Counted from the first letter of the stretch, positions 1 to 10,446 are shown. The stretch is 64,000 bases of DNA from Ferirhizobium litorale (GCA_030028905.1 JALDYZ010000002.1:434001-498000), one strand, 5' to 3'. Notes: generated by a model not told the origin, from the sequence alone. Numbers and translations: made by a program.

Positions 1-1
1 C

Positions 2-574
2 GGGCTTGCCCATGAGCGCATCGATGCGGGCTTCACCTACGGCGTCGTCGACACGCCGGAATTCCTCGCCATGAACCCGAACGGGCTGGTGCCGGTCATC
101 CGTGACGATGGCGGCGAGCCCTTGTGGGAATCGGGCGCGATCATCCGCTATCTCGCCGCCCGCTACGGCGGCGATGGCTTCTGGCCGGCCGATCCGGTCG
201 CGCGGGCGCCCGTCGACATGTGGGCGGAATGGGCAAAGGTCACCGTTTGCGCCGCCTTCACCGGCCCGATCTTCTGGCGTGTCGTCCGCACGCCCTCGAA
301 GGACCGGGACCCGGTGGCGATCGCAGCAGCCGTCAAGGCGCTCGATGCGAAACTCGCCATTGCCGAGGCCCGGCTCGAAGGCCACGCCTTCCTTGCCGGC
401 GACGCCTTTACCCCGGCCGACATCCAGTTCGGCCACATACTCTACCGCTACTTCACCATCGACATCGAGCGCCGGCCCCGCCCGGCGCTGGAACGCTACC
501 ACGAAGCATTGCAGCAACGCCCCGCCTTCCGGGAGCATGTGATGGTATCCTATAACGAACTGAGGGCCGACTGA
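2..574 (+). CDS. Glutathione S-transferase family protein (5' partial)
   Basis: Open at the left edge of the window. The frame runs from base 2 to a TGA at 572-574, so the first part of the thioredoxin-like N-terminal domain is missing. The visible part carries the ending of that domain (NPNGLVPV, then [13 protein letters not shown], the Glu-Ser pair that in GSTs contacts the gamma-glutamyl group of glutathione) and a full all-alpha C-terminal domain with the usual [10 protein letters not shown] motif. A soluble glutathione-dependent enzyme is expected; the substrate cannot be inferred. Its stop overlaps the betB start by one base (ATGA-type coupling), so it is probably translated with betB. 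A GST directly ahead of betB is not the classic rhizobial betI-betC-betB-betA order. Confidence 0.88.
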   Translation, partial: GLAHERIDAGFTYGVVDTPEFLAMNPNGLVPVIRDDGGEPLWESGAIIRYLAARYGGDGFWPADPVARAPVDMWAEWAKVTVCAAFTGPIFWRVVRTPSKDRDPVAIAAAVKALDAKLAIAEARLEGHAFLAGDAFTPADIQFGHILYRYFTIDIERRPRPALERYHEALQQRPAFREHVMVSYNELRAD

Positions 575-2037
575 TGCGCGCACAACCGAAAGCCTCCCAC
601 TTCATCGACGGCGAATACGTGGAGGATTCCTCCGGCACCGTCATAGAGAGCATCTACCCGGCGACCGGCGAAGTGATCGCCAGGCTGCATGCGGCGACGC
701 CCGCCATCGTCGAGAAGGCGATTGCCGCCGCCAAGCGCGCCCAGCCGGAATGGGCGGCGATGAGCCCGACGGCCCGCGGACGCATCCTCAGGCGCGCCGC
801 CGAGATCATGCGCGAGAAGAATCGCGAACTCTCCGAACTGGAGACGCTCGACACCGGCAAGCCGATCCAGGAGACCATCGTCGCCGACCCGACCTCGGGC
901 GCCGACAGCCTGGAATTCTTCGGCGGCGTCATCGCCTCGGCGCTCAACGGCGACTACATTCCGCTCGGCCAGGATTTCGCCTACACCAAGCGGGTGCCGC
1001 TCGGCGTCTGCGTCGGCATCGGCGCCTGGAACTATCCGCAGCAGATCGCCTGCTGGAAGGGCGCACCGGCGCTCGCCGCCGGCAATGCCATGGTGTTCAA
1101 GCCATCGGAAAACACCCCGCTCGGGGCGCTGAAGATCGCCGAGATCCTCATCGAGGCCGGCCTTCCCAAGGGTCTTTTCAACGTCATCCAGGGCGACCGC
1201 ACCACCGGGCCGCTGCTGGTCAGCCATCCTGATGTCGCCAAGGTGTCGCTGACCGGCTCGGTGCCGACCGGCAAGAAAGTGGCGGGGGCCGCCGCTTCGG
1301 AACTGAAACACGTGACGATGGAACTCGGCGGCAAGTCGCCGCTCATCGTCTTCGACGACGCCGACCTCGAGAGCGCCATCGGCGGGGCCATGCTCGGCAA
1401 CTTCTATTCGACCGGCCAGGTGTGTTCGAACGGCACGCGCGTCTTCGTGCAGAAGACGATCAAGGACGCCTTCCTCTCCCGCCTCAAGCAGCGCACCGAG
1501 GCGATCGTCATCGGCGACCCGATGGACGAGGCTACCCAGCTCGGGCCGATGGTTTCGATGGAGCAGCGCAAGAAGGTGTTCGACTATATCGAGAAGGGCA
1601 AGGCGGAAGGGGCGACCCTGGTGACCGGCGGCGGGGTGCCCAACAACGTCAGCGGCGAAGGCACCTATATCCAGCCGACCGTATTCGCCGACGTCACCGA
1701 CGAGATGACGATCGCCCGCGAGGAAATCTTCGGTCCGGTGATGTGCGTGCTCGACTTCGATGACGAAGCCGAGGTAGTCGCCCGGGCCAACGCCACCGAA
1801 TTCGGCCTGTCGGCCGGCGTCTTCACCGCCGACCTCACCCGTGCCCACCGGGTCGTCGACCGGCTCGAGGCCGGCACGCTGTGGATCAACACCTACAACC
1901 TCTGCCCGGTGGAAATCCCCTTCGGCGGATCGAAGCAATCCGGTTTCGGCCGCGAGAACTCGGTGGCGGCGCTCAACCACTACAGCGAACTGAAGACCGT
2001 CTATGTCGGCATGGGCAAGGTCGAGGCGCCGTATTGA
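574..2037 (+). CDS. betB: Betaine aldehyde dehydrogenase
   Basis: 487 residues, normal length for BetB. It oxidises betaine aldehyde to glycine betaine with NAD(P), the second step of choline-to-betaine osmoprotectant synthesis in the cytosol. The ALDH fold is complete: cofactor region with GAWNYP and FKPSENTPL, the [12 protein letters not shown] glycine loop, the general-base Glu in [11 protein letters not shown], and the nucleophilic Cys in [12 protein letters not shown]. This last string is typical of BetB. The ATG overlaps the stop of the upstream GST gene by one base. betA follows after about 130 bp on the same strand, so the two steps of the pathway are adjacent. Identification is by motif recognition and context; confidence is high. 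Confidence 0.95.
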   Translation: MRAQPKASHFIDGEYVEDSSGTVIESIYPATGEVIARLHAATPAIVEKAIAAAKRAQPEWAAMSPTARGRILRRAAEIMREKNRELSELETLDTGKPIQETIVADPTSGADSLEFFGGVIASALNGDYIPLGQDFAYTKRVPLGVCVGIGAWNYPQQIACWKGAPALAAGNAMVFKPSENTPLGALKIAEILIEAGLPKGLFNVIQGDRTTGPLLVSHPDVAKVSLTGSVPTGKKVAGAAASELKHVTMELGGKSPLIVFDDADLESAIGGAMLGNFYSTGQVCSNGTRVFVQKTIKDAFLSRLKQRTEAIVIGDPMDEATQLGPMVSMEQRKKVFDYIEKGKAEGATLVTGGGVPNNVSGEGTYIQPTVFADVTDEMTIAREEIFGPVMCVLDFDDEAEVVARANATEFGLSAGVFTADLTRAHRVVDRLEAGTLWINTYNLCPVEIPFGGSKQSGFGRENSVAALNHYSELKTVYVGMGKVEAPY

Positions 2038-2040
2038 GGG

Positions 2041-2081
2041 CTTGTCCCTCCCCCTCGTGGGGAGGGGTTGGGGAGGGAATG
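2041..2081. repeat. GC-rich REP-like intergenic repeat between betB and betA
   Basis: A short imperfect palindrome of the form CCCTCCCC..GTGGGGAGGGG followed by TTGGGGAGGG. Similar short G/C-clustered palindromes are scattered between genes in many rhizobial genomes. Only one copy is seen in this window. In the betB-betA transcript it could form a hairpin and affect differential stability. Assignment to a named family is not possible here. Confidence 0.45.
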
Positions 2082-2170
2082 CCTCCAGCCGCGCTTAACT
2101 CGCCCCCGTAGAAAATGCAGAAGGCTGAAGCCCTCTGCCCAAGCAACGTATTTTGAATGAGACCATGGCC

Positions 2171-3823
2171 ATGCAGCAGGCAGACTACATCATCATCGGT
2201 TCCGGCTCGGCCGGCTCGGCGCTTGCCTACCGGCTTTCGGAGGACGGGAAAAATACGGTCATGGTGCTGGAGTATGGCGGTTCCGACATCGGCCCGTTCA
2301 TCCAGATGCCGGCGGCGCTCGCCTGGCCGATGAGCATGAAGCGCTACAACTGGGGCTATCTCTCCGAACCCGAGCCCAACCTCAACAACCGGCGCATCAC
2401 GGCACCGCGGGGGAAGGTGATCGGCGGGTCGTCGTCGATCAACGGCCTCGTCTACGTGCGCGGCCATGCGGAGGACTTCAACCGCTGGGAAGAACTCGGC
2501 GCGCGCGGCTGGTCCTATGCCGACGTGCTGCCCTATTTCAAGCGCATGGAGCATAGCCATGGCGGCGAGGAAGGCTGGCGCGGCACCGACGGGCCGTTGC
2601 ACGTCAAGCGTGGCCCGGTCCACAATCCGCTGTTCCACGCCTTCATCGAGGCGGGCCACCAGGCCGGATTCGAGATGACCGAAGACTATAACGGCTCGAA
2701 GCAGGAAGGCTTCGGGCTGATGGAGCAGACCGTCTGGCAAGGCCGGCGCTGGTCGGCGGCGAATGCTTACCTGAAGCCGGCGCTGAAACGTCCGAACGTC
2801 GAACTGGTGCGCTGCTTCGCCCGCAAGATCGTGATCGAGAATGGTCGCGCCACCGGCGTCGAGATCGAACGCAACGGCAAGATCGAGGTGGTGAAGGCCA
2901 GCCGCGAGGTGGTCGTTTCCGCTTCCTCCTTCAACTCGCCGAAGCTGCTGATGCTGTCCGGCATCGGCCCGGCGGACCACCTCAAGGAGATGGGGATCGA
3001 GGTCAAGGTCGATCGGCCCGGCGTCGGCGCCAACCTGCAGGACCACATGGAGTTCTACTTCCAGCAGATCTCGACCAAGCCGGTCTCGCTCTATTCCTGG
3101 CTGCCGTGGTTCTGGCAGGGCGTCGCCGGCGCGCAGTGGCTCTTGTTCAAGAAGGGTCTCGGCATCTCCAACCAGTTCGAGGCCTGCGCCTTCCTGCGTT
3201 CCGCGCCGGGCGTCAAGCAACCGGACATCCAGTACCACTTCCTGCCGGTGGCGATCTCCTACGACGGCAAGGCGGCGGCGAACACGCACGGCTTCCAGGT
3301 GCATGTCGGCTACAACCTGTCGAAGTCGCGCGGCAACGTCACGCTCCGTTCCAATGATCCGATGGCCGATCCGGTCATCCGCTTCAACTACATGAGCCAT
3401 CCGGAGGATTGGGAGAAGTTCCGCCACTGCGTACGCCTGACCCGCGAGATCTTCGGCCAGAAGGCTTTCGACAAGTTTCGCGGTCCGGAGATCCAGCCGG
3501 GCGAAAGCGTCCAGAGCGACGAGGACATCGACGCCTTCCTGCGCGAGCACCTGGAAAGCGCCTACCACCCCTGCGGCACCTGCCGGATGGGCGACCGAGA
3601 CGATCCGCTGGCGGTGGTGGACCCGGAGACGCGCGTGATCGGCGTCGACGGTTTGCGCGTCGCCGACTCGTCGATCTTCCCGCATGTGACCTACGGCAAC
3701 CTCAACGCGCCGTCGATCATGACCGGGGAGAAGGCCGCCGACCATATCCTGGGCAAGCAGCCCCTGCCCCGCTCCAACCAGGAGCCGTGGATCAATCCGC
3801 GCTGGGAGACGAGCGACCGGTAG
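2171..3823 (+). CDS. betA: Choline dehydrogenase
   Basis: GMC-family flavoprotein of about 550 residues that oxidises choline to betaine aldehyde; BetB finishes the pathway. N-terminal Rossmann FAD motif ([19 protein letters not shown]), GMC signature 1 ([26 protein letters not shown]), GMC signature 2 ([15 protein letters not shown]), and the C-terminal catalytic histidine region ([11 protein letters not shown] then [19 protein letters not shown]) are all present. The frame is open further upstream with a TTG at 2153 and an ATG at 2165. I prefer the ATG at 2171 ([12 protein letters not shown]) because it matches the usual short N-terminus and has a GAG about nine bases upstream. No choline sulfatase or BetI repressor gene is visible beside it. 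Confidence 0.94.
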   Translation: MQQADYIIIGSGSAGSALAYRLSEDGKNTVMVLEYGGSDIGPFIQMPAALAWPMSMKRYNWGYLSEPEPNLNNRRITAPRGKVIGGSSSINGLVYVRGHAEDFNRWEELGARGWSYADVLPYFKRMEHSHGGEEGWRGTDGPLHVKRGPVHNPLFHAFIEAGHQAGFEMTEDYNGSKQEGFGLMEQTVWQGRRWSAANAYLKPALKRPNVELVRCFARKIVIENGRATGVEIERNGKIEVVKASREVVVSASSFNSPKLLMLSGIGPADHLKEMGIEVKVDRPGVGANLQDHMEFYFQQISTKPVSLYSWLPWFWQGVAGAQWLLFKKGLGISNQFEACAFLRSAPGVKQPDIQYHFLPVAISYDGKAAANTHGFQVHVGYNLSKSRGNVTLRSNDPMADPVIRFNYMSHPEDWEKFRHCVRLTREIFGQKAFDKFRGPEIQPGESVQSDEDIDAFLREHLESAYHPCGTCRMGDRDDPLAVVDPETRVIGVDGLRVADSSIFPHVTYGNLNAPSIMTGEKAADHILGKQPLPRSNQEPWINPRWETSDR

Positions 3824-3842
3824 GCGACAAAGGCCCTCGTGG

Positions 3843-4319
3843 TCACTCCGCCACGAAGGCAATCCAGCGCCCGGCCAGAACCGCGCCGATCCAGACGCAG
3901 ATCGACACAAGGGCAAAGGCGCGGACCGCGGGAGTGACCGTGCCGTCGGTGCTTAACCGCGACCAGTGCCGGCTTGCGTGAAGCAGCGCGGCATTGACGA
4001 TGGCGAGGCCGAGTAGTGCCATCTTGGTCAGAAATGCCGGATTGGCGGCATATTCGACCGGCCGCACGGAGAACAGGCAGACGCCGGTGGCGATGGCGAG
4101 CACGACGCCGACCGCTGCGGCGCGGGAAAGAAACGGACCGAGGACGGTGGCCGGAAAGCCCGCAAACAGCCCGAGCAGGCGCAGGTCGAGCGGCAGGATC
4201 GCGCCGACGATGAGGCCGATCGACAGGATATGCCCGGCATTGACCAGCATGTAGAGCGTGCCGGATCGCTTCAGCGCCTCGGCGAGCGGCGTCGCAGACA
4301 GCCATTGCAGCCACTCCAT
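3843..4319 (-). CDS. Four-helix integral membrane protein (DUF6644-like)
   Basis: 158 residues with four hydrophobic segments (roughly residues 22-45, 62-82, 96-112 and 132-152), predicted inner-membrane. Two histidines lie near helix ends (NAGHILSIG in helix 1, LLHASRHWS after helix 3), which could bind a cofactor or metal, but this is inference. I place it with the DUF6644 type by general similarity; no function is established that I can cite. It lies 11 bp downstream of a DUF6152-like secreted protein on the same strand and so forms a two-gene unit with it. It converges with betA. Start is the ATG whose complement lies at 4317-4319. Confidence 0.75.
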   Translation of the reverse strand: MEWLQWLSATPLAEALKRSGTLYMLVNAGHILSIGLIVGAILPLDLRLLGLFAGFPATVLGPFLSRAAAVGVVLAIATGVCLFSVRPVEYAANPAFLTKMALLGLAIVNAALLHASRHWSRLSTDGTVTPAVRAFALVSICVWIGAVLAGRWIAFVAE

Positions 4320-4330
4320 CGCCGCTCCGA

Positions 4331-4717
4331 TCAGTTCATCCGGATCCGCTCAGGGTAGATGTCATAGACCTTGCCGGCGACGGTAATACGGACGGCCTTC
4401 ATGCGCTTCTCGTTCGGATCGAGCGAGCGGTTGCCGAGAACCACGATCTGGTCGCCGATCTTGGCCGATCCCTCGACAAAGCCGGAACGCTGGGTCTGCC
4501 GCGGATTGCCGAGTTCGATGCGCCAGACACCGTCGCTCGCCGTCTCGACCTCAAGGCTCGGATGCGGCGGCGCCATCGAGATCGTCCGGATCGTGCCGTT
4601 GAGTTCGCTGAGTTCGGCCTCTGCCCAGGACCAGCCGTGATGGGCCATCGCAGCGCCGGCGAAGAACGCCGTCAGGCATGCCGATGCAAGCACCGGCCTT
4701 GCGTTCAAGATGGACAT
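4331..4717 (-). CDS. Secreted DUF6152-like protein
   Basis: 128 residues. An N-terminal signal peptide (about residues 1-25, ending AAMA) is followed directly by HHGWSWAEAE, so the mature protein would begin with two histidines, a pattern seen in periplasmic metal-binding proteins. The remainder is a small beta-rich domain with conserved-looking PPHPSLEVE, WRIELGNP, RSGF and KIGDQIVVLGN. This matches what I know of DUF6152. Role unknown; a periplasmic metal-related function together with the membrane partner downstream is a guess. The start ATG is preceded by AGGAAAAGAG on the coding strand, a good ribosome binding site. Confidence 0.75.
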   Translation of the reverse strand: MSILNARPVLASACLTAFFAGAAMAHHGWSWAEAELSELNGTIRTISMAPPHPSLEVETASDGVWRIELGNPRQTQRSGFVEGSAKIGDQIVVLGNRSLDPNEKRMKAVRITVAGKVYDIYPERIRMN

Positions 4718-4966
4718 GTTCTCTTTTCCTCTCTGGAAGCCGGATAGTAGCGCAGGTCGGCATTCCTTGCAGGATGCGGGTGTTCAAGATTTGTTGATGC
4801 ACGACGTCAGCCGGACCGGTCATCACGAAGAAAAACAAATGAAAATTGGACAAGACGGGACAGGAGTGCTTTACAGGCAGCACTTCCGTGGGGCTTGGGA
4901 TCGCACTGCAGGCAGCAGGTGGCACCGACCAGCCCCGTCCTTGCCACGCGCCCAAACATCCGTCTC

Positions 4967-6319
4967 ATGAGCTTTACATACAAGAAAACCAAGCTGTTCC
5001 GTCGCTCCCGGGTCTTGTGGGGGTCGCTCGACCGCTGGCGTCCGCGCCTCGTCTTCTGGGCCGGCGCCCTTGCCATCGGGGTGGTCAGCGTCGGGTTTGC
5101 CAAGATGGCCGACTGGGCCCAGCACGTGTTCACCGGGCTCACGACCGGGGGTTCCTGGAACTTCCTCCTGCCGCTAGTGCTGGCGCCGGCCGGCTTCACG
5201 CTCTCCGCCTGGCTCGCGATGCGCTATTTCCCGAACGCCCAGGGCAGCGGCATCCCGCAGGCGATCGCCGCCCGCCACCTGCCCCGCGAGGAAGACCGCG
5301 GGCGACTGCTGTCGCTGAAGCTCGCCTTCGGCAAGATCCTGCTCACCATTCTCGGGCTGCTGGGCGGCGGATCAATCGGCCGCGAGGGGCCGACGGTGCA
5401 GGTCGGCGCCTCGATCATGCTGCAGGCCGCCCGGTGGGGCGGCATGGCGCATGCCCGCGGCCTCATCCTGGCAGGCTCGGCCGCAGGGATCGCGGCCGCC
5501 TTCAACACGCCGCTCGCCGGCATCGTCTTCGCCATCGAGGAGATGGGGCGCACCTACGAGGCGCGCACCAACGGCCTCGTCCTGACGGCGGTGATCCTGT
5601 CCGGCCTCGCGGCCATCGCGCTCATCGGCAACTACACCTATTTCGGCATGACCGAAGAGGTGGTGAGAACGACCAGGGACTGGATGATGATCGTCACCTG
5701 CGGCGTCGCAGGCGGAATCCTTGGCGCTGGCTTCAGTGCCGCGGCGCTTCACCTGACCCTGCGCATCCGGCGGTGGACGCAGGTGGACCGGATGCGCCGG
5801 GCGCTGCTGCTGGCCGCCGGCTGCGGGCTGGCGACCGCGGTGATCGGCATCGCCTTCGGCGGCGCGACTTTCGGCACCGGCTACGAGCAGGCGCGCGGCG
5901 CCATCGAAGGCGAGGCCGTCTCGCCGCTGTTTTTTGCCGGCAAGCTGGCATCCACCTTCCTGGCGATGATCTCCGGCATTCCCGGCGGCATTTTCGCACC
6001 TTCGCTCGCCGTCGGCGCCGGGCTCGGCAGCAGCATCGCGGTGCTGTTCGGCACCAGCATCGGGCTGGGCGCGATCTTCGGCATGGCCGGCTATTTCGCC
6101 GGCGTCGTGCAGGCTCCGATGACTGCCTTCGTCATCATTCTGGAAATGACCGGCAACCACGACAACGTTATCGCCATCATGGCAGCGGCGATGCTCGGCT
6201 ATGTCACCTCCCGCATGATCTCGCGCGAGCCCCTCTATCACGGCCTGTCGCGCAACTTCATCGCCGAGGCGATCCGCATAAACCGGGCGCAGCAACGGAA
6301 CGAAACCGAGGCACGGTGA
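4967..6319 (+). CDS. ClC-family chloride channel or chloride/proton antiporter
   Basis: 450 residues, typical of a bacterial ClC without CBS domains. The three anion-pathway motifs are seen: GSGIPQ (residues 93-98), GREGPTVQ (138-145, with Glu140 as the external gating glutamate) and GIPGGIFAPSL (about 329-339). About ten hydrophobic segments follow. It moves chloride across the inner membrane. Whether it is a channel or an antiporter cannot be settled from the sequence alone. The frame is open upstream to 4895, but ATG 4967 (MSFTYKKTKLF) is preferred because the upstream residues look non-coding. A second, divergent ClC lies at 29.7-31.5 kb. It converges with cysA across a hairpin at 6324-6348. 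Confidence 0.92.
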   Translation: MSFTYKKTKLFRRSRVLWGSLDRWRPRLVFWAGALAIGVVSVGFAKMADWAQHVFTGLTTGGSWNFLLPLVLAPAGFTLSAWLAMRYFPNAQGSGIPQAIAARHLPREEDRGRLLSLKLAFGKILLTILGLLGGGSIGREGPTVQVGASIMLQAARWGGMAHARGLILAGSAAGIAAAFNTPLAGIVFAIEEMGRTYEARTNGLVLTAVILSGLAAIALIGNYTYFGMTEEVVRTTRDWMMIVTCGVAGGILGAGFSAAALHLTLRIRRWTQVDRMRRALLLAAGCGLATAVIGIAFGGATFGTGYEQARGAIEGEAVSPLFFAGKLASTFLAMISGIPGGIFAPSLAVGAGLGSSIAVLFGTSIGLGAIFGMAGYFAGVVQAPMTAFVIILEMTGNHDNVIAIMAAAMLGYVTSRMISREPLYHGLSRNFIAEAIRINRAQQRNETEAR

Positions 6320-6323
6320 GGTC

Positions 6324-6348
6324 AACCGGCAGCGATGACGCCGGTTTT
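6324..6348. terminator. Hairpin with T run between clc and cysA
   Basis: AACCGGC (6324-6330) and GCCGGTT (6340-6346) form a perfect 7-bp stem with a 9-base loop and run into TTTT on the plus strand. It follows the ClC stop by a few bases and fits a rho-independent terminator for that gene. It lies at the very end of the convergent cysA gene. Confidence 0.65.
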
Positions 6349-7382
6349 CAGGATGCGAACTGCTCCCACCGCGTCGGCCGGAAGCGGATCTCGCTGCCGA
6401 GCGTCGCCACGGCATCCAGCGGAACCTCGATCTCGATGTGGTGGGCATTGCCATCGTTGCCGACATCGATTTCGGCGATGCGCGCACCGGCAAGACGCCG
6501 CGACGCCGTCACCTTGCCACTGAGCGCCGCCCCCTCAGAGGTGAGCGCCACGTCCTGCGGGCGGAAGAACAGCTGGGCCGGGCCGGTGGCGTCGGTGGCA
6601 AGTCCGATGGGCTGGTCCTGGAAGAACACCATGCCGTCCCTGCGCTCGACCGGAAGACTGGCGGAAGAACCGATGAACGAGAAGACGAAGGCGGAATTGG
6701 GCGTGTCGTAGACATCGTCCGCCGAGCCGACCTGCTCGATCTTGCCCTGGCTCATGACGACGACGCGGTCGGCAAGCTCGAGCGCCTCTTCCTGATCGTG
6801 GGTCACGAAGACGGTGGTGTGGCCGGTGCGGTCATGGAACTCGCGCAGCCAGCGACGCAGTTCCTTGCGCACCTGGGCATCGAGCGCGCCGAAGGGTTCA
6901 TCGAGCAACAATACCTTCGGCTCGATCGCCATGGCGCGGGCAAGGGCCACGCGCTGGCGCTGGCCGCCGGAAAGCTGGTTCGGGTAGCGCTTTTCGAGGC
7001 CCGAGAGATGGACCATGTCGAGGAGTTCAGCCGCGCGGCGGCGAATTTCCGCCTTTGCGGGACGAGTGGCGCGCGGTCGCACCGTCAACCCGAAGGCGAT
7101 ATTGTCGGCGACCGTCATATGCCGGAACAACGCGTAGTGCTGGAACACGAAGCCGACGTTGCGCTCCTGCACAGTGCGGTTCGATGCGTCCTCGTTGCCG
7201 AAGAAGATCTGGCCGGCGGTCGGATGCTCCAGGCCCGCAATCAGGCGAAGCAGCGTCGTCTTGCCCGAACCGGACGGACCGAGCAGCGCTATGAGCTCGC
7301 CAGAACGGATGTTCAGCGAAACGTCGTGCAGCGCCGGGTAAAGGTCGAATTCCTTGCGTATGTTGGAGATGGTGACTTCCAT
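6348..7382 (-). CDS. cysA: Sulfate/thiosulfate ABC transporter ATP-binding protein
   Basis: 344 residues. The nucleotide-binding domain fills the first 230 residues: Walker A GPSGSGKT (35-42), signature LSGGQ (137-141), Walker B VLLLDEP (157-163), followed by the H-loop FVTHD. The C-terminal part (about 235-344) is the regulatory beta domain found in CysA/MalK-type ATPases (FFRPQDVAL is the usual TOBE sequence). It energises sulfate uptake at the cytoplasmic face with CysT and CysW. It is the last gene of the minus-strand operon sbp-cysT-cysW-cysA; the gap to cysW is 11 bp. Confidence 0.95.
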   Translation of the reverse strand: MEVTISNIRKEFDLYPALHDVSLNIRSGELIALLGPSGSGKTTLLRLIAGLEHPTAGQIFFGNEDASNRTVQERNVGFVFQHYALFRHMTVADNIAFGLTVRPRATRPAKAEIRRRAAELLDMVHLSGLEKRYPNQLSGGQRQRVALARAMAIEPKVLLLDEPFGALDAQVRKELRRWLREFHDRTGHTTVFVTHDQEEALELADRVVVMSQGKIEQVGSADDVYDTPNSAFVFSFIGSSASLPVERRDGMVFFQDQPIGLATDATGPAQLFFRPQDVALTSEGAALSGKVTASRRLAGARIAEIDVGNDGNAHHIEIEVPLDAVATLGSEIRFRPTRWEQFAS

Positions 7383-7393
7383 CGATATGCCTT

Positions 7394-8284
7394 TCAGTGT
7401 TTCCGGCTGGCGGCAATTTCTGCGCCAAATCGCCGTTCGAGGACGGCCTTCAGAACAAGCGTGACGAGAGCAAGCAGCGCCAGCAGCGTGGCGACCGCAA
7501 AGGCGGCGACGAAATTATATTCGTTGTAGAGGATCTCGACATGCAGCGGCATGGTGTTGGTGAGCCCGCGGATGTGACCAGAAACGACCGACACGGCCCC
7601 GAACTCGCCCATGGCGCGGGCATTGCACAGAAGTACGCCGTAGAGCAGCCCCCATTTGATGTTCGGCAGGGTGACGCGCCAGAAGGTCTGCCAGCCGCTC
7701 GCCCCGAGCGACAGCGCCGCCTCCTCGTCGCCCGTTCCCTGGTCCTGCATCAACGGGATCAGTTCGCGGGCGACGAAGGGAAAGGTCACGAACACGGTGG
7801 CAAGGACGATGCCGGGGACGGCAAAGAGGATCTCGATGCCGTGGCTTTTCAGCAATGGGCCGAGCACGCTCTGCGAGCCGAACAGCAGCACATAGACCAA
7901 GCCGGAGATGACCGGCGAGATCGAGAACGGCAGGTCGATGAGGGTGATCAGGAACGCCTTGCCCTTGAACTCGAACTTGGCGATCGCCCAGGCCGCAGCG
8001 ACGCCGAACACCAGGTTCAGCGGCACGGCGATCGCGGCCACCAGCAGGGTCAGGCGGATTGCCGCCAGAGCGTCAGGCTCGATCAGCGCATCGAAATAAG
8101 CCCCTGCTCCGCGACGAAAGGCCTCGACGAAGATCGAAACCAGCGGCAGCAGGAGAAAGAATGCCAGATAGGCGAGAGCCGCGAAGATCAGCAGGTGCCG
8201 GACGAACGGGGTCTCGGAGGCGGCGTCGCGGAAGGTTTCGGGCTTGCGCGCGGAGGCAGCCGGCGATCGGGCATTGTCATGCAT
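7394..8284 (-). CDS. cysW: Sulfate ABC transporter permease CysW
   Basis: 296 residues with about six membrane segments and the permease EAA-type loop ([30 protein letters not shown]) that docks on the ATPase. It forms the membrane channel with CysT. The order within the operon (after cysT, before cysA) and the sequence [15 protein letters not shown] near the C-terminal helices are typical of CysW. The start codon overlaps the last bases of cysT by a few nucleotides, indicating translational coupling. The N-terminal 30 residues are polar and Ala/Arg-rich and likely cytoplasmic. Confidence 0.94.
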   Translation of the reverse strand: MHDNARSPAASARKPETFRDAASETPFVRHLLIFAALAYLAFFLLLPLVSIFVEAFRRGAGAYFDALIEPDALAAIRLTLLVAAIAVPLNLVFGVAAAWAIAKFEFKGKAFLITLIDLPFSISPVISGLVYVLLFGSQSVLGPLLKSHGIEILFAVPGIVLATVFVTFPFVARELIPLMQDQGTGDEEAALSLGASGWQTFWRVTLPNIKWGLLYGVLLCNARAMGEFGAVSVVSGHIRGLTNTMPLHVEILYNEYNFVAAFAVATLLALLALVTLVLKAVLERRFGAEIAASRKH

Positions 8285-9137
8285 GTCCGAACCTCCTGCG
8301 GCTCCAGGCCTGGATCAGATTGATGATGAACAGCATGGCAAAGGATATGACCAGCATGATCGAGGCGATCGCCGTGGCTCCCTCGTAGTGGAACTCCTCC
8401 AGCCGGATGACGATCAACAGCGGCGCGATTTCCGAGACATAGGGAATGTTCCCGGCGATGAAGATCACCGAGCCGTACTCGCCGACGCCGCGGGCGAAGG
8501 CGAGCGCGAAGCCGGTGAGGATGGCCGGCATCAGGCCCGGCAGGAGCACGCGGCGGATCGTTTGGAAGCGGTTTGCCCCAAGCGTGGCGGCCGCCTCCTC
8601 CACCTCGCTGTCGATTTCCTCCATCACCGGCTGCACCGTGCGCACCACGAAAGGCAGGCCGATGAAGATCAGCGCCACGATAATGCCGAGCGGCGTGAAG
8701 GCGATCTTGAGGCCGAGCGGCGCCACAAGGCTTCCGACCCAGCCGTTTGGTGCATAGAGGGCGGCGAGCGCGATGCCCGCCACCGCCGTCGGCAGGGCGA
8801 AAGGCAGGTCGACGACCGAGTCGATCAGGCGTCTTCCCCGAAAATTGTAGCGAACGAGAATCCAGGCAACGAGGACTCCGAACACCACATTGACCAGGCC
8901 GGCGACGAATGCGGTCCCGAAGCTGACGTACAATGCCCTCAGAGTGCGTTCATCCGTGGCGATTGCGAAAAACTCGCCCCATCCCATCGACGCAGTGCGC
9001 CAGACCAGGCCGGAAATCGGAATGAGGATAATCAGCGAAAGATAGGCGAGAGAAAAGCCAAGTGTCAGCCCGAACCCGGGAATGACGCTTGGCTTTCTGA
9101 TCCGCCACTTCGCAACAGCGTAAGTGGTGTCGGTCAT
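8277..9137 (-). CDS. cysT: Sulfate ABC transporter permease CysT (CysU)
   Basis: 286 residues from the chosen ATG at 9137. Six or so membrane spans; permease loop [45 protein letters not shown] near the end is characteristic of CysT. It pairs with CysW to form the sulfate pore. The frame extends upstream to a GTG at 9158, but the ATG at 9137 has GGAG seven bases before it on the coding strand and gives the expected N-terminus ([11 protein letters not shown]), so it is preferred. Its start lies 18 bp after the sbp stop, in line with a single operon. Confidence 0.93.
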   Translation of the reverse strand: MTDTTYAVAKWRIRKPSVIPGFGLTLGFSLAYLSLIILIPISGLVWRTASMGWGEFFAIATDERTLRALYVSFGTAFVAGLVNVVFGVLVAWILVRYNFRGRRLIDSVVDLPFALPTAVAGIALAALYAPNGWVGSLVAPLGLKIAFTPLGIIVALIFIGLPFVVRTVQPVMEEIDSEVEEAAATLGANRFQTIRRVLLPGLMPAILTGFALAFARGVGEYGSVIFIAGNIPYVSEIAPLLIVIRLEEFHYEGATAIASIMLVISFAMLFIINLIQAWSRRRFGHA

Positions 9138-9154
9138 CCGCGCTCCACAGCCTC

Positions 9155-10180
9155 TCACTTGCCCGGCTTGTAGAGCTGGTCGAAGATGCCGCCGTCGCCG
9201 AAATGCTCAGGTTGTGCCTTAGCCCATCCGCCGAAAACCGGTTCATCAATCGTCACCAGCTTGATATCGGGCAGTTTCTGCAACAGTTCGGGGGCCACTA
9301 CATCACGCTTCGAGGGACGATAAAAGTGCTTCGCCGCGAGATTCTGGCCTTCGTCCGAATAGAGGTACTGGAGATAGGCCTCGGCAACCTTGCGGGTACC
9401 CTTGGCGTCGGCGTTGCCGTCGACGACGGTCACCGGTGGTTCGGCGAGGATGGAGATCGGCGGCCAGACGATGTCGAAGGAGTCTTCGCCGAACTCCTTG
9501 CCGGCGAGATAGGCTTCGTTTTCCCAGGCAAGCAGCACGTCGCCGATCTGGCGCTGGGCGAAGGTCACCGTCGAGCCTCGGGCGCCGGTATCGAGAACCG
9601 GTGCGCGCTTGAACAACTCGGTGATGTAGGCGCGGATCTTGTCCTGGTCGCCCTTGTACTCCTCGTTGGCCCAAGCCCAGGCGGCGAGATAGTTCCAGCG
9701 CGCACCGCCCGAGGTCTTCGGGTTCGGCGTCACGATCTGCACGTCGCCCTTCACCAGGTCGCCCCAGTTCTGGATGCCCTTGGGGTTGCCCTTGCGCACC
9801 AGGAACACGATGGTCGAGGTGTAGGGCGACGAGTTGTTGGGAAGACGACCGCGCCAATCCGCCGGGATCTTGCCGGTTCTTTCCGCTATTGCGTTGATGT
9901 CGCTCTCGAGGGCCAGCGTCACCACGTCGGCCTCCAGGCCGTCGATCACCGCGCGGGCCTGCTTGCCCGAACCTCCGTGCGACTGCCGGATGGCGACGTC
10001 CTCGCCGGTTTCCTTTTTCCAGTGCGCGGCGAAGGCGGCGTTGAAGTCCTTGTAGAGTTCGCGGGTCGGATCGTAGGAAACATTCAGCAGCGTGGTCTGC
10101 GCCATGGCAGGCACGACGGGTCCGATCGCGAGGGACACACCCAATGCTATCGCACTCAGTTTGTTCAGGAAATTGGACAT
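9155..10180 (-). CDS. sbp: Periplasmic sulfate-binding protein
   Basis: 341 residues. A clear signal peptide (basic start, hydrophobic core, cleavage likely after AMA at residue 27) leads into [19 protein letters not shown], the standard opening of Sbp/CysP proteins. Later motifs [25 protein letters not shown] and [16 protein letters not shown] are typical of the sulfate-binding branch. It captures sulfate in the periplasm for CysTWA. First gene of the operon. The upstream region holds a plausible promoter with a long inverted repeat over the -10 element, next to an Rrf2 regulator gene, so sulfur-dependent repression is likely. Sbp and CysP are hard to tell apart; I use sbp for the family. 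Confidence 0.93.
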   Translation of the reverse strand: MSNFLNKLSAIALGVSLAIGPVVPAMAQTTLLNVSYDPTRELYKDFNAAFAAHWKKETGEDVAIRQSHGGSGKQARAVIDGLEADVVTLALESDINAIAERTGKIPADWRGRLPNNSSPYTSTIVFLVRKGNPKGIQNWGDLVKGDVQIVTPNPKTSGGARWNYLAAWAWANEEYKGDQDKIRAYITELFKRAPVLDTGARGSTVTFAQRQIGDVLLAWENEAYLAGKEFGEDSFDIVWPPISILAEPPVTVVDGNADAKGTRKVAEAYLQYLYSDEGQNLAAKHFYRPSKRDVVAPELLQKLPDIKLVTIDEPVFGGWAKAQPEHFGDGGIFDQLYKPGK

Positions 10181-10210
10181 TACGGAAACTCCCCTGTTCT
10201 CAGTCGGCTT

Positions 10211-10239
10211 AACTCTACCTAGTCACTAGAGTTAGTCAA
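10211..10239 (-). promoter_or_regulatory. sbp-cysTWA promoter with overlapping inverted-repeat operator
   Basis: Read on the minus strand there is TTGACT (complement of 10234-10239), a 16-base spacer, then TAGAGT (complement of 10212-10217), a fair sigma-70 pair. A perfect inverted repeat AACTCTA / TAGAGTT (10211-10217 and 10227-10233, 9-base spacer) covers the -10 element and most of the spacer. A repressor bound here would block the promoter. The nearest candidate is the Rrf2 regulator encoded just upstream. The link between that protein and this site is inference. Confidence 0.6.
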
Positions 10240-10446
10240 CATTAACCGATCAGAAAGCAAAATCCGTTCCCCCAAGCGTGTCGATTGGAGAACAGGATGT
10301 CAATTGCCAGCATATTTTGAAAACGGCGGCCGGTGAAAATGCGCTTGGGGCGCAAAGACTATTTTGAAATTCCAGCCCCGACGCATGCCGAAAAAGATGC
10401 TTTTGCCGTGGCGAACCGACAATTTTGTCAGTGCGGAATCAGGCGA

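Noticed and set aside
1973-3916. 647-codon minus-strand open frame opposite betA
   Set aside because: Antisense of an intact choline dehydrogenase gene, with no motif of its own.
6438-7529. 363-codon plus-strand frame opposite cysA and cysW
   Set aside because: Composition is typical of antisense frames (His/Arg/Gly/Asp-rich) and it crosses two real genes.
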